Shown one piece after another: positions 1 to 10,442 of a stretch of 64,000 nt of DNA. Numbering within the stretch: the first letter of the stretch is position 1; each line of letters starts with the position of its first letter. The notes below the pieces were generated by a model. The model made no database searches, was not told where the DNA came from, and saw only the letters and a program-made list of their open reading frames with translations. The stretch is taken from assembly GCF_900091315.1 (NCBI RefSeq), contig NZ_FLSP01000005.1, positions 97,839-161,838 of the forward strand, given 5' to 3'. This DNA comes from Streptomyces sp. DI166 (GTDB lineage: Bacteria; Actinomycetota; Actinomycetes; Streptomycetales; Streptomycetaceae). The translations under genes and the position numbers were made by a program.

Positions 1-1277
1 AGGGCACGGGTGCGCACCACGGCCACGGTACGGGCGTGAAGGCCGGGCAGGGCGAGCAGTGCCGCCTCCGCGTCGTCCCGGTCGGCGCCCGGGTCCAGGC
101 GTACCGTGCCGTCGGCGAGGGCGGCGCACAGGGCGCCCAGGGGGCCGTGCCGCTCCGCCTCGGCGATCACGGCCGGTTCCGGGAAGAGGTGGGTGAGGCT
201 GCCGCAGGGCGCGTCCAGCGCCTTTCCGCACGCCCGGACCAGCCGCTCGGCCTCGGCGGACCCCACCAGCGCCCGTACGGCGAGTTCCTCGGGGTCGGCG
301 GCGCCGGGCGACCTCAGCCCCGGCCGGGCGGCGACCAGCGGGGCGAGCCGTGGGTCGGTGCCGAGCCGTTCGTCGACGGCGTAGGGGTCGGCGTCCAGGT
401 CGAACAGGCGGCGCAGGCGCTGGACGGCGGTGGTGAGGTCGCGGGGGTCGGTGAGGTGGAGCCGGGCGTCCAGCCAGCCGCCGGGGTGGGTGCCCCCGCC
501 GGTGCCGCCGGGCTGTTCGTCGACGGCGACGATGCCGTTGCCGTGCGGCAGGCGCAGGGTGCGCCGGTAGGTGCGGCGGCCCGGCTCACCGCTGACGTCC
601 TCCACGCCGGGCACCGCCTCGGCCTGGAGCAGGTCGAAGACGGCACCGGACTGGTAGGGACCGCGATGGGCGAGCCGGAGCGGGATGCCCGCGGTCGGGG
701 CGGCGGCCCTGCGGGCGGAGCGGCCTGCCGCGCGGCGCAGCTCGCTGGGGGTGCGGGCGTAGACGGCCCGGACGGTGTCGTTGAACTGCCGGACGCTGGC
801 GAAGCCGGCCGCGAAGGCGATCTCGGTGATCGGCAGGTCGGTGGTCTGGAGCAGCACGCGCGCGGTGTGCGCCCGCTGGGCGCGGGCCAGCGCGACGGGC
901 CCGGCGCCCAGCTCGCCGGTGAGCTGCCGCTGCACCTGACGGGGGCTGTAGCCGAGGCGTGCGGCGAGCCCGGCCACGCCCTCGCGGTCGACGACGCCGT
1001 CGCCGATGAGCCGCATGGCCCGGCCGACGACGTCCGCGCGGACGTTCCAGTCGGCCGAGCCGGGCGCGGCGTCCGGTCGGCACCGCCGGCAGGCCCGGAA
1101 CCCGGAGCCCTGCGCGGCGGCGGCCGTCGCGAAGAAGCGCACGTTGCGGCGCTTGGGGGTGACGGCGGGGCAGCTGGGCCGGCAGTAGATGCCGGTGGTC
1201 TCGACGGCGAAGTAGAACACGCCGTCGAACCGGGCGTCCCGGCTGCGCACCGCCTCGTACCTGGTGTCCTCGTCCAT
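1..1277 (-). CDS. Ada/AlkA bifunctional regulator and DNA-3-methyladenine glycosylase (C-terminus cut by window edge)
   Basis: Seen: reading from the ATG at 1277, about 425 residues are present before the edge, with no stop. The N-terminus (about 1-75) has the Ada zinc-domain cysteines (CRPSC, then CRRC), followed by an AraC-type double helix-turn-helix (about 80-180), an AlkA N-terminal-like domain (about 185-300) and the start of a HhH-GPD glycosylase domain ending in LPGLHARTV near the edge. Family knowledge: such proteins take a methyl group from methylphosphotriesters on an N-terminal cysteine, activate the adaptive response, and excise alkylated purines. The catalytic aspartate expected just after the HhH motif lies outside the window, so an intact active site cannot be confirmed. 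It follows rsgA by 76 bp on the same strand and may be co-transcribed. Confidence 0.9.
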   Translation of the reverse strand, partial: MDEDTRYEAVRSRDARFDGVFYFAVETTGIYCRPSCPAVTPKRRNVRFFATAAAAQGSGFRACRRCRPDAAPGSADWNVRADVVGRAMRLIGDGVVDREGVAGLAARLGYSPRQVQRQLTGELGAGPVALARAQRAHTARVLLQTTDLPITEIAFAAGFASVRQFNDTVRAVYARTPSELRRAAGRSARRAAAPTAGIPLRLAHRGPYQSGAVFDLLQAEAVPGVEDVSGEPGRRTYRRTLRLPHGNGIVAVDEQPGGTGGGTHPGGWLDARLHLTDPRDLTTAVQRLRRLFDLDADPYAVDERLGTDPRLAPLVAARPGLRSPGAADPEELAVRALVGSAEAERLVRACGKALDAPCGSLTHLFPEPAVIAEAERHGPLGALCAALADGTVRLDPGADRDDAEAALLALPGLHARTVAVVRTRA

Positions 1278-1353
1278 CACACGGTCCAGTCTCGGTCAGT
1301 TCCGGGACCGGCGCTGGCGGGATTCGGACACCGCGCCGGCGCCCCGCGGGCCG

Positions 1354-2445
1354 TCACCGCCAGCCGTTGCGCTTGGCCTCCATGGCCGCCCTCCCCTCGG
1401 CGCCCCGGCGCTTCCAGTCCCGCCGGATCTCCGCGCGCAACCGGGCGTCCGTCTTGGCGACGATGCGCTGGTTCTCCCGGATCAGCTTGCGGTAGCTCTC
1501 CAGCCGTCGCACCGGCAGCTCCCCGGAGTCGATCGCGGCGAGCACCGCGCACCCCGGCTCGCTGGTGTGGGCGCAGTCGTGGAACCGGCACCGCCCGGCC
1601 AGCTCCTCGATCTCGGCGAAGACCTGCCCGACCCCGCTCTCCGCGTCGAACAGCCCGACGCCGCGCAGTCCCGGGGTGTCGATGAGCACCCCGCCCGCGG
1701 GCATGACCAGCAGGTTCCGGGTGGTCGTGGTGTGCCGCCCCTTGCCGTCCACGTCCCGGATGGCCTGCACGTCCATGACGTCCTCACCGAGCAGCGCGTT
1801 GGCGAGGGTGGACTTGCCCGCGCCGGACTGGCCGAGCAGCACGGACGTACCGCCGCCGATGACGGAGGTGAGCACGTCGAGCCCCTCGTCGAGGTGGGCG
1901 CTGACGGTCAGCACCGGCACGCCGGGCGCGGTCGTCTCGACGTCCTGCACCAGGTGCGCGAGCGTCACCGGGTCCGGCACCAGGTCCGCCTTGGTCAGCA
2001 CGACCACGGGCTGCGCCCCGGACTCCCAGGCCAGGGCCAGGAACCGTTCGATGCGCCCGAGGTCGAGCTCGACGGCGAGGGACACGGCGACGACCGCGTG
2101 GTCGACGTTGGCGGCGAGGATCTGCCCCTCGGACCGCTGGGAGGAGGTGGAGCGCACGAAGGCGGTACGGCGCGGCAGATACGCGCGTACGTAGCGGGGG
2201 TTGCCGCCGGGTTCGACGGCGACCCAGTCCCCGGTGCACACGACCCGCATCGGGTCGTTCGGGGTGACGAAGGCGGTGTCGGCGCGCAGCGGTCCGTCGG
2301 CGGTGACGACGTCGCACTGCCCGCGGTCGACCCGTACGACCCGGCCGGGCAGCAGCCCTTCGGCCTCGTACGGGGTGAACGCGTCGGCCCAGTCGGCGTC
2401 CCAGCCGTAAGGAGCCAGCGCGGAGGAGACAGAGGTGGAAGTCAA
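1354..2445 (-). CDS. rsgA: Ribosome small-subunit-dependent GTPase A
   Basis: A 363-residue circularly permuted GTPase that assists late 30S subunit maturation. Seen: N-terminal OB-fold region, then G motifs in permuted order with the P-loop GQSGAGKSTL and G3 DTPGLRG in the middle, and a C-terminal zinc knuckle (CRFHDCAHTSEPGC). Length and order fit RsgA/YjeQ. The chosen start is TTG at 2445, preceded by AAGGG about 8 bases upstream; no better in-frame start was seen. A 23-codon ORF with a very strong ribosome-binding site lies immediately upstream (2493-2564), so the weak TTG start may depend on that leader. The Ada/AlkA gene follows. Streptomyces often carry a second rsgA copy elsewhere; this could be the paralogue rather than the only copy. 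Confidence 0.93.
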   Translation of the reverse strand: MTSTSVSSALAPYGWDADWADAFTPYEAEGLLPGRVVRVDRGQCDVVTADGPLRADTAFVTPNDPMRVVCTGDWVAVEPGGNPRYVRAYLPRRTAFVRSTSSQRSEGQILAANVDHAVVAVSLAVELDLGRIERFLALAWESGAQPVVVLTKADLVPDPVTLAHLVQDVETTAPGVPVLTVSAHLDEGLDVLTSVIGGGTSVLLGQSGAGKSTLANALLGEDVMDVQAIRDVDGKGRHTTTTRNLLVMPAGGVLIDTPGLRGVGLFDAESGVGQVFAEIEELAGRCRFHDCAHTSEPGCAVLAAIDSGELPVRRLESYRKLIRENQRIVAKTDARLRAEIRRDWKRRGAEGRAAMEAKRNGWR

Positions 2446-2492
2446 CGAGGTGACCCTTCACAAAGGTCGGGCCCCGGCGAGGTTCGGTGGGT

Positions 2493-2564
2493 TCAGCCGG
2501 TGGCCGCGGAGGTGGACGTGATGGATTCCTGGATGCGGGCAGCGCCCGTCGCAATGACAGCCAT
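2493..2564 (-). CDS. Short upstream ORF (23 codons) before rsgA
   Basis: An ATG at 2564 is preceded by AAGGAGGTG, an almost full complement of the 16S rRNA 3' end, at ideal spacing. It opens 23 codons beginning MAVIATGAARIQES and rich in Ala, Ser and Thr, ending TGA at 2493-2495, 47 bases before the rsgA TTG start. The RBS is the strongest seen in this part of the window, so translation is likely. No function is recognised. It could be a leader peptide controlling rsgA or a small protein. It has no cysteine or other runs of a single amino acid that would mark a classical attenuator. Confidence 0.55.
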   Translation of the reverse strand: MAVIATGAARIQESITSTSAATG

Positions 2565-2620
2565 CGGTCGACACCTCCTTCGCACGCTCGTTGTTTCACG
2601 CATCGCTGTGATGCGCCGCC

Positions 2621-2651
2621 ACTGTAGCCGGGGGGCGGGTCGGCGCGTCAA
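2621..2651 (-). promoter_or_regulatory. Candidate sigma-70-like promoter for the short ORF/rsgA
   Basis: On the minus strand TTGACG (2651-2646) is followed after 19 bases by TACAGT (2626-2621). It lies about 60 bases upstream of the short ORF start. The spacer is slightly long, so this is a candidate only. Confidence 0.4.
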
Positions 2652-2673
2652 CAGGTTTTCCCGGCCCGGCCGC

Positions 2674-4170
2674 TCAGACCGCGCGGCACTCCTCGCCGTT
2701 CAGCTCGAAGTCGTACGCGGGGCGGTTGCCGCCCTGCCACGAGCCGATGAAACCGAAGGTCACGGAGCCGTCCGCGGGCACCGCCCTGTTGTAGGAGGCG
2801 GCGGAGGCGGTGACCCGGGAGCCCTCCTGGACGAAGGTGGCGTCCCACATCTGGCCGATGTGCTGGCCGTCGTGGAAGGACCAGGCGAGCTGCCAGGTGT
2901 CCAGGGGCCGTTCGGTGGTGACGGTGAGGGTGGCCTGGAAGCCGTCGGGCCACTGGTTGTCCAGGCCGTAGTGGACCTTGCAGGTGGGCGGTGCCTCGGT
3001 CGTCGGCCGGGCGGTGGTGGAGGACTTGCCCTGGGGCTCGGGGTCGGTGTCCCGCGCGCTCTTCCCGGCGGGCTCGGTGGCGTCCGCGGAGGGCGTCGGG
3101 GAGGTCTTCGCGGAGTCGCCCGGGACGGTGCTGTCGTCCGCGGAGGGCTCGAAGGAGGCGCCGGGGTTGTCCGCGACCGGCTGGCGGTCCGCGAGGTCCC
3201 CCGTGGCGCGGTTCTCCGGGCCGGTTCCCGAGCCGCCGAACGGCATCATCGACACCCCGAGGGCGAGCAGGGAGACCAGGGCCGCCGCGACGAGCAGCCC
3301 GCCGCGCACCGCCTTCGCCCTCTGCGCGCCCGGATCGGCGTGGTCGTGGTCGGCACCGGGTGCGTCGGGGCGTCCGGCGCCCAGCCGGACCTCGGCGGCC
3401 CGGCGGCGGCGCTCCAGGTAGGCGAGTCCGCCCCAGCCGATGACGCCGCCGACCAGGGCGGCGGGCAGGCCCAGGCCGTGCAGGCGCAGACAGGCGGCGG
3501 CCTCGGAGCAGTCCTGGCAGGTGGCCAGGTGCCGGGAGAGGTCGTCCGGGGTCTCGGCGATCGGGGAGCGGGTCACCGCGTCGAGGAGGCGGACGTAGCC
3601 GCGGCACTCGGGTTCCTTCGGCGCGTCCAGGTGGTTGCGGTGACAGCGGTCCCGGAACAGGCCGCGCACCTGGGCGAGTTCGTCGGCGACGGTGTCCGGG
3701 TCCAGGCCGAGCCGACGGGCGGCGACGGCCAGCGGCAGCGCCTCCACCTCGGCCAGCCACAGCAGTTCGGCGTCCGGCTGCTGCATGTCGCGCAGGGCGC
3801 GCAGGGCGAGCGGGCGGGTCTGCGGGGGGCCGGCGTAGCGGGCGGCCTTCTCCGAGTTGAGCCACAGCCGCAGTTCGGGGTCGAGCCGGTTGCCGCGCCC
3901 GGTGACCTCCCAGTCGGCCGCCGTGGTGCGAACGGCGGTCAACAGCAGGGGTATCCGGGGCAGCCGGGGTGAGCGGCGGCCGGTGTGGCGGGTGCCGTAC
4001 GCCTCGGCGGCACGGATCTCCCGCATACCGGCCGAGAACGCCTCCGCGGCCAGTTCGTTGGCGGCGGTGGAACCGGCCGTGCACAGGTCGGCGTACGAGA
4101 GCACCGCGTCCCAGCACTCGGAGAACAGCGCGGCCTCGGCGGCGTCCTGGGGGGTCGGCAGGTCGGGCAT
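2674..4170 (-). CDS. Membrane protein: sigma-like domain, zinc-finger segment, TM helix and extracellular CBM2 domain
   Basis: 498 residues from the ATG at 4170 (GGAG six bases upstream). Seen: residues about 5-45 resemble ECF sigma region 2 (ALFSECWDAVLSYADLC), and a later helix-turn-helix stretch (ALPLAVAARRLGLDPDTV, about 150-170) resembles region 4. These are followed by an anti-sigma-like zinc segment (HLATCQDC), a clear TM helix (GLLVAAALVSLLALGVSMM, about 295-315), a Ser/Thr/Pro/Asp-rich linker, and a C-terminal domain of about 100 residues with the CBM2 cysteine pair and surface tryptophans (NQWPDGF, GSWQGG). Inference: cytoplasmic sigma-like or degenerate sigma module tied to an outside polysaccharide-binding module, possibly a substrate sensor or wall anchor. 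Whether the sigma part still binds RNA polymerase is unknown. It stands alone between rsgA and a radical SAM gene. Confidence 0.72.
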   Translation of the reverse strand: MPDLPTPQDAAEAALFSECWDAVLSYADLCTAGSTAANELAAEAFSAGMREIRAAEAYGTRHTGRRSPRLPRIPLLLTAVRTTAADWEVTGRGNRLDPELRLWLNSEKAARYAGPPQTRPLALRALRDMQQPDAELLWLAEVEALPLAVAARRLGLDPDTVADELAQVRGLFRDRCHRNHLDAPKEPECRGYVRLLDAVTRSPIAETPDDLSRHLATCQDCSEAAACLRLHGLGLPAALVGGVIGWGGLAYLERRRRAAEVRLGAGRPDAPGADHDHADPGAQRAKAVRGGLLVAAALVSLLALGVSMMPFGGSGTGPENRATGDLADRQPVADNPGASFEPSADDSTVPGDSAKTSPTPSADATEPAGKSARDTDPEPQGKSSTTARPTTEAPPTCKVHYGLDNQWPDGFQATLTVTTERPLDTWQLAWSFHDGQHIGQMWDATFVQEGSRVTASAASYNRAVPADGSVTFGFIGSWQGGNRPAYDFELNGEECRAV

Positions 4171-4386
4171 GAGTCTCCTGCATCCACGAGCGAGGTCAAC
4201 TCGCCATATTGGCAGTGGAGTTGGGGGGAACCTCGCGGCAGGGCACGAGCTTTTCACGTCTTCGACACAACTGACAAGCGCGCTATTCAAATGACACAGG
4301 CGCCCGTTCGCCGTCCCAACTCCGAGGAATGGTACGGATCCCGGGCGCCTCTTGTTCAACGTCCGTCACACGGCGTTGATCATCCG

Positions 4387-7097
<2,711 letters not shown>

Positions 7098-7101
7098 CCC
7101 C

Positions 7102-7130
7102 TTGTCGAAAGTCCCGCGCAGGCCATAGCC
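7102..7130 (+). promoter_or_regulatory. Candidate promoter of the ROK regulator gene
   Basis: TTGTCG (7102-7107), a 17-base spacer, then ATAGCC (7125-7130), 60 bases before the ROK start. The -35 context CCCCTTGTCGAA closely resembles CCCCTTGCCGAA in front of the ABC transporter gene at 10372, so the two may share control. Confidence 0.45.
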
Positions 7131-7190
7131 TTGCGCCCGCGCCGGTGCCGCCCTGGGCCCGGCCCGCGAGAAGGGACGGGGGACGACCTC

Positions 7191-8420
7191 ATGAAGCGCA
7201 CCTCACGTGACATTCGCACCGCGAACCGCTACGAGGTGCTGCGCCAGATCATCGCCGCGTCGCCCACCTCACGGCAGGAGCTGGCGGCCGCCACGGGGCT
7301 GAGCCTCGCCACGGTCGCCACGCTCGTCGGGGAACTGCTCGACCTGCGGATGATCACCGAGGTCGGCTTCGAGGACTCCGCGGGCGGGCGCCCGCGCGGG
7401 CTGGTCGCCGTCAACGCGTCGGGGGGCGCGTTGATCGGCGTCGACATCGCGGAGACCTACGTCCACGTAGAACTGTTCGACCTCGCGCTGAACGTGCTGG
7501 CCCGCGCCGAGGAGGACGTGCGGCCCGGCGAGAGTCTGCCCGAGCAGGTGGTCGCCCATGTCGCCTCGGCGGTCGGCTCGGTCGTCGCGCAGGCCGGCGT
7601 GGAGGGCTCGCGGGTGCTCGGCGTCGGGGTGAGCGTGCCGGGGCAGGTGGACCGCGCCACCGGCACCTCCGAGTACGCGCCCAACTGGGACTGGCACGAG
7701 GTGCCCCTGCTCGACCTGCTCACCGAGCACATCGCCTACCCGCTGTACCTGGACAACCCGCTGCGCGCCTCGGCCGTCGCCGAGTTGTGGTTCGGGGCCG
7801 CGCGCGGACGCGGCGACGCCGTGGTGGTCAACCTCGGCACCGGCGTGGGCGCCGGGCTGGTCCTCGGCGGCGCGCTGCACCGGGGCGTGAGCAACAGCGC
7901 GGGCGAGTGGGGCCACACCACGATCGTGCTGGACGGGCGGCTGTGCCGGTGCGGCAAGAACGGCTGTGTGGAGGCCTACGTCGGCGCCTCCGGGATCATG
8001 CTGACGCTGCGCGAGCTGAGCGCGGACAGCGCGCTGCTGCACCCCGAGGACCAGACGGCGACCATCGCCGCGCTGGCCCGGGGCGTCGAGGCGGGCGACC
8101 CGGTGGCGCTGAAGGCGCTCCGGGACACCGTGCGCTACCTCGGCGCCGGTATCGCCGACCTGGTCAATCTGTTCAACCCCGAAGTGGTCGTGCTCAGCAG
8201 CTGGGTGGCGACCGCGCTCGGCGAGCCGCTGGTCGCCCAGGTGCGCGAGGCCGTAGCTCGGCACGCGCTGCCCCGGCCGATGGCCGCCACCGAGATCGTC
8301 CTCTCCCCGATCCCCACCGATCCGGTGTGCCTGGGCGCGGCCACGTTCGCGCTGGAAGGGGCCCTGCGGTCCGTCGGGCAGAGGCAGCACAAGAGGAGCC
8401 GTACCGCACCACCTTCATGA
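7191..8420 (+). CDS. ROK-family transcriptional regulator
   Basis: 409 residues from ATG 7191. Seen: an N-terminal winged helix-turn-helix (TSRQELAAATGLSLATVATLVGELL, about 25-50) joined to a ROK sugar-kinase-like domain with the ATP-type motif DIAETYVHVELFD near residue 85 and the ROK zinc motif CRCGKNGCVEAY near 250, followed by VNLFNPEVVVLSS. Family knowledge: NagC/XylR-type ROK proteins are sugar-responsive repressors. It lies directly upstream of a secreted glycanase, a sugar ABC importer and a beta-galactosidase on the same strand, so it is the likely local regulator of that locus, probably sensing galactose, a galacto-oligosaccharide or a phosphorylated sugar (inference). Confidence 0.9.
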   Translation: MKRTSRDIRTANRYEVLRQIIAASPTSRQELAAATGLSLATVATLVGELLDLRMITEVGFEDSAGGRPRGLVAVNASGGALIGVDIAETYVHVELFDLALNVLARAEEDVRPGESLPEQVVAHVASAVGSVVAQAGVEGSRVLGVGVSVPGQVDRATGTSEYAPNWDWHEVPLLDLLTEHIAYPLYLDNPLRASAVAELWFGAARGRGDAVVVNLGTGVGAGLVLGGALHRGVSNSAGEWGHTTIVLDGRLCRCGKNGCVEAYVGASGIMLTLRELSADSALLHPEDQTATIAALARGVEAGDPVALKALRDTVRYLGAGIADLVNLFNPEVVVLSSWVATALGEPLVAQVREAVARHALPRPMAATEIVLSPIPTDPVCLGAATFALEGALRSVGQRQHKRSRTAPPS

Positions 8421-8437
8421 CGACGGAAGGGATGCAT

Positions 8438-10261
8438 GTGACTCACCCCCGCAGACCGGCGCTCCTGACGGCCGTGGCCGCACTGGCCGTCGCCGGCCCC
8501 CTCATCTGCGTTCCCCCCGCTTCGGCCGCTCCCCCCATGGCGGCCGAGGTGTCCCCGCACGCGGCACAGACCATCGACAACATCGGCGCGTCCGGCGCCT
8601 GGTGGGTCAACGACCTGACGAACTTCGACCCGAAGGTGCAGGCCAGGGTCGGCAAGCTGCTCTTCTCGAAGGAGGGCCTGGACCTCAGCGCGTACCGGTA
8701 CAACATCGGCGGCGGCGGAACGGCGGTGACCACGCCGTCCCGGGCCCCGGAGGACTTCCTCTCCGACGAGGGAGGCTACGACTGGAGCCGGGACAAGGGC
8801 GGCCGTACCTTCCTCTCCTACGCCGCGAAGTACGGCGTGGAGGACCTGATCGCCTTCGTCAACAGCGCCCCGGCCGAGTGGAAGACCAACGGGCAGAGCT
8901 GCGGCGGCTACTTGAAGGCGGAGCACGAGCAGGACTTCGCCCGCTACATCGCCGATGTCACCGACCACTTCGCGCGCAAGGGGCAGCGCTTCGACTACAT
9001 CAGCCCCTTCAACGAGCCCACCAACAGCTTCGACTCCTGCGGCCAGGAGGGCATGCTCGTCGATGTCTCCCAGCGCGACGACATCGTCCGCGCCCTCGGC
9101 GCCGAGCAGCGGGCGCGCGGGCAGCGCACCGGGATCATCGCCGACGAGTCCACCAGCACGGTGAAGTTCAACGACGAGCTGCCGCGCTGGATAGCGGAGC
9201 CGGGCACGGCCCAGTACGTGGACCGGCTCGCGCACCACACCTACGACAACCCCTCCGACGCCAACCGCGCGAAGGTCTACGAGACCGCGAAGAAGGCCGG
9301 CATCGCCTCCTGGTCGACGGAGATCTGCTGCTTCGGCAAGGGCGGCACCGGCTGGGCGCAGGAGTACGACCCGGGCATCGACGGCGGGCTGAACCTCTCC
9401 CGTATCGTCCACAAGGACTTCGCCGTCGCCCATGACTCCGCGTTCCACTGGTGGGTGGCCCTGTCGGAGATGATCGGCACCGACCCGTACGAGAAGAACG
9501 ACGCGGGCTGGAACGACGGCCTGATCTACTACGACCCCGACTACGCGACCAACGGCAACCAGACCCTGTACTTCACCAAGCGGTACTACGCGCTCGGCCA
9601 GTACAGCAGGTTCGTCCGGCCGGGTTCGGCCCTCCACAACGTGACCGGGGTGCCGGACGGGGTCGAGGTCAGCGCCTACGACCACAAGGGCAAGTGGGTC
9701 GTGGTGGTCAACAACCACAACACCAGCGCCAGTTCGCTCGACCTGCACTTCAACAGCGGGACACCGGTACGGGCCACGCAGGCCGTGCGGACCTCGGCGA
9801 CCGAGAACTGGGCGCGGGTCGCCAAGCCGTCCGTCAAGCGCGGCACGCTCTCCGCCGCGCTGCCCGCCCGGTCCGTCACGACGTACGTGCTCGATCAGAA
9901 GGGCAGGGGCGGTTCGGCCCTCACCGGGGCCTGGCAGGGCGCGCAGTCCGGGAAGTGCCTCGCGCCCGACGTGACGATCCGGGCCTGTACGGGCGCCGCC
10001 GAGCAGGAGTGGTCGTACGACGCCAGGGGCGCGCTGAGGAGCGCCGACGGCTATCTGACGGCCGGGAGTTCGGGGCTGGCCGTCAGTCCCGGCTTCACCG
10101 GGGACGCCTCGCAGCGGTGGCTGCTGAACGGCAACGGACAGATCGTCAGCGAGGCCTCGGGCCAGTGTCTGGACGTGGCCGGACAGGCCACGGCGGACGG
10201 CAGCAGGGTGGGTCTGTGGACCTGTAACGGCGGGGCCAACCAGAGCTGGTCCCGGCAGTAA
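8438..10261 (+). CDS. Secreted GH30-family glycanase with C-terminal CBM13 (likely endo-beta-1,6-galactanase)
   Basis: 607 residues. The GTG at 8438 is chosen because GGAAGGG lies seven bases upstream; in-frame ATGs at 8417 and 8432 lack a spaced RBS. Seen: signal peptide (residues 1 to about 31, ending ASA), then a GH30 (clan A) catalytic domain. Glu193 in FNEPTN is the likely acid/base and Glu295 in WSTEICCF the likely nucleophile. A C-terminal ricin-type CBM13 repeat region (about 490-607) carries QxW-type motifs (QEWSY, QRWLL, QSWSR). The opening IDNIGASGAWW is like the GH30 subfamily containing Streptomyces endo-beta-1,6-galactanase. A related glucanase or xylanase activity cannot be excluded. 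The beta-galactosidase downstream supports a galactan substrate. Confidence 0.85.
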   Translation: MTHPRRPALLTAVAALAVAGPLICVPPASAAPPMAAEVSPHAAQTIDNIGASGAWWVNDLTNFDPKVQARVGKLLFSKEGLDLSAYRYNIGGGGTAVTTPSRAPEDFLSDEGGYDWSRDKGGRTFLSYAAKYGVEDLIAFVNSAPAEWKTNGQSCGGYLKAEHEQDFARYIADVTDHFARKGQRFDYISPFNEPTNSFDSCGQEGMLVDVSQRDDIVRALGAEQRARGQRTGIIADESTSTVKFNDELPRWIAEPGTAQYVDRLAHHTYDNPSDANRAKVYETAKKAGIASWSTEICCFGKGGTGWAQEYDPGIDGGLNLSRIVHKDFAVAHDSAFHWWVALSEMIGTDPYEKNDAGWNDGLIYYDPDYATNGNQTLYFTKRYYALGQYSRFVRPGSALHNVTGVPDGVEVSAYDHKGKWVVVVNNHNTSASSLDLHFNSGTPVRATQAVRTSATENWARVAKPSVKRGTLSAALPARSVTTYVLDQKGRGGSALTGAWQGAQSGKCLAPDVTIRACTGAAEQEWSYDARGALRSADGYLTAGSSGLAVSPGFTGDASQRWLLNGNGQIVSEASGQCLDVAGQATADGSRVGLWTCNGGANQSWSRQ

Positions 10262-10278
10262 CGCCGCACGCCCGAAAG

Positions 10279-10315
10279 GGGGTTGCGGGTCGCTGGTGCG
10301 GCGGCCCGCGACCCC
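10279..10315 (+). terminator. Hairpin terminator after the GH30 gene
   Basis: GGGGTTGCGGGTC (10279-10291) pairs with GGCCCGCGACCCC (10303-10315), 13 pairs including two G-T pairs, loop of 11. It has no T run, as is usual in Streptomyces. It lies 17 bases past the stop and separates the glycanase from the importer operon. Confidence 0.6.
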
Positions 10316-10371
10316 GTATGTCCGTGATTCCGAACAACACACAACGCTTCGAACAGACTTCGTCCAACCCC

Positions 10372-10400
10372 TTGCCGAAGCCTTAGCCGAAGGTTAACGT
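10372..10400 (+). promoter_or_regulatory. Candidate promoter of the sugar ABC importer/lacZ operon
   Basis: TTGCCG (10372-10377), a 17-base spacer and TAACGT (10395-10400), 42 bases before the substrate-binding protein start. GCCGAAG occurs twice within it (10374 and 10386), which could be a regulator half-site pair. The -35 context matches that of the ROK gene promoter. Confidence 0.5.
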
Positions 10401-10442
10401 CCCGCACCGCAAGCGCAGCCGCACGAGAGACAAGGACGTCAG

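Noticed and set aside
1264..3972. 902-codon open frame on the plus strand
   Set aside because: Runs antisense through rsgA and the sigma-like/CBM2 gene; composition is that of a third-position G/C shadow.
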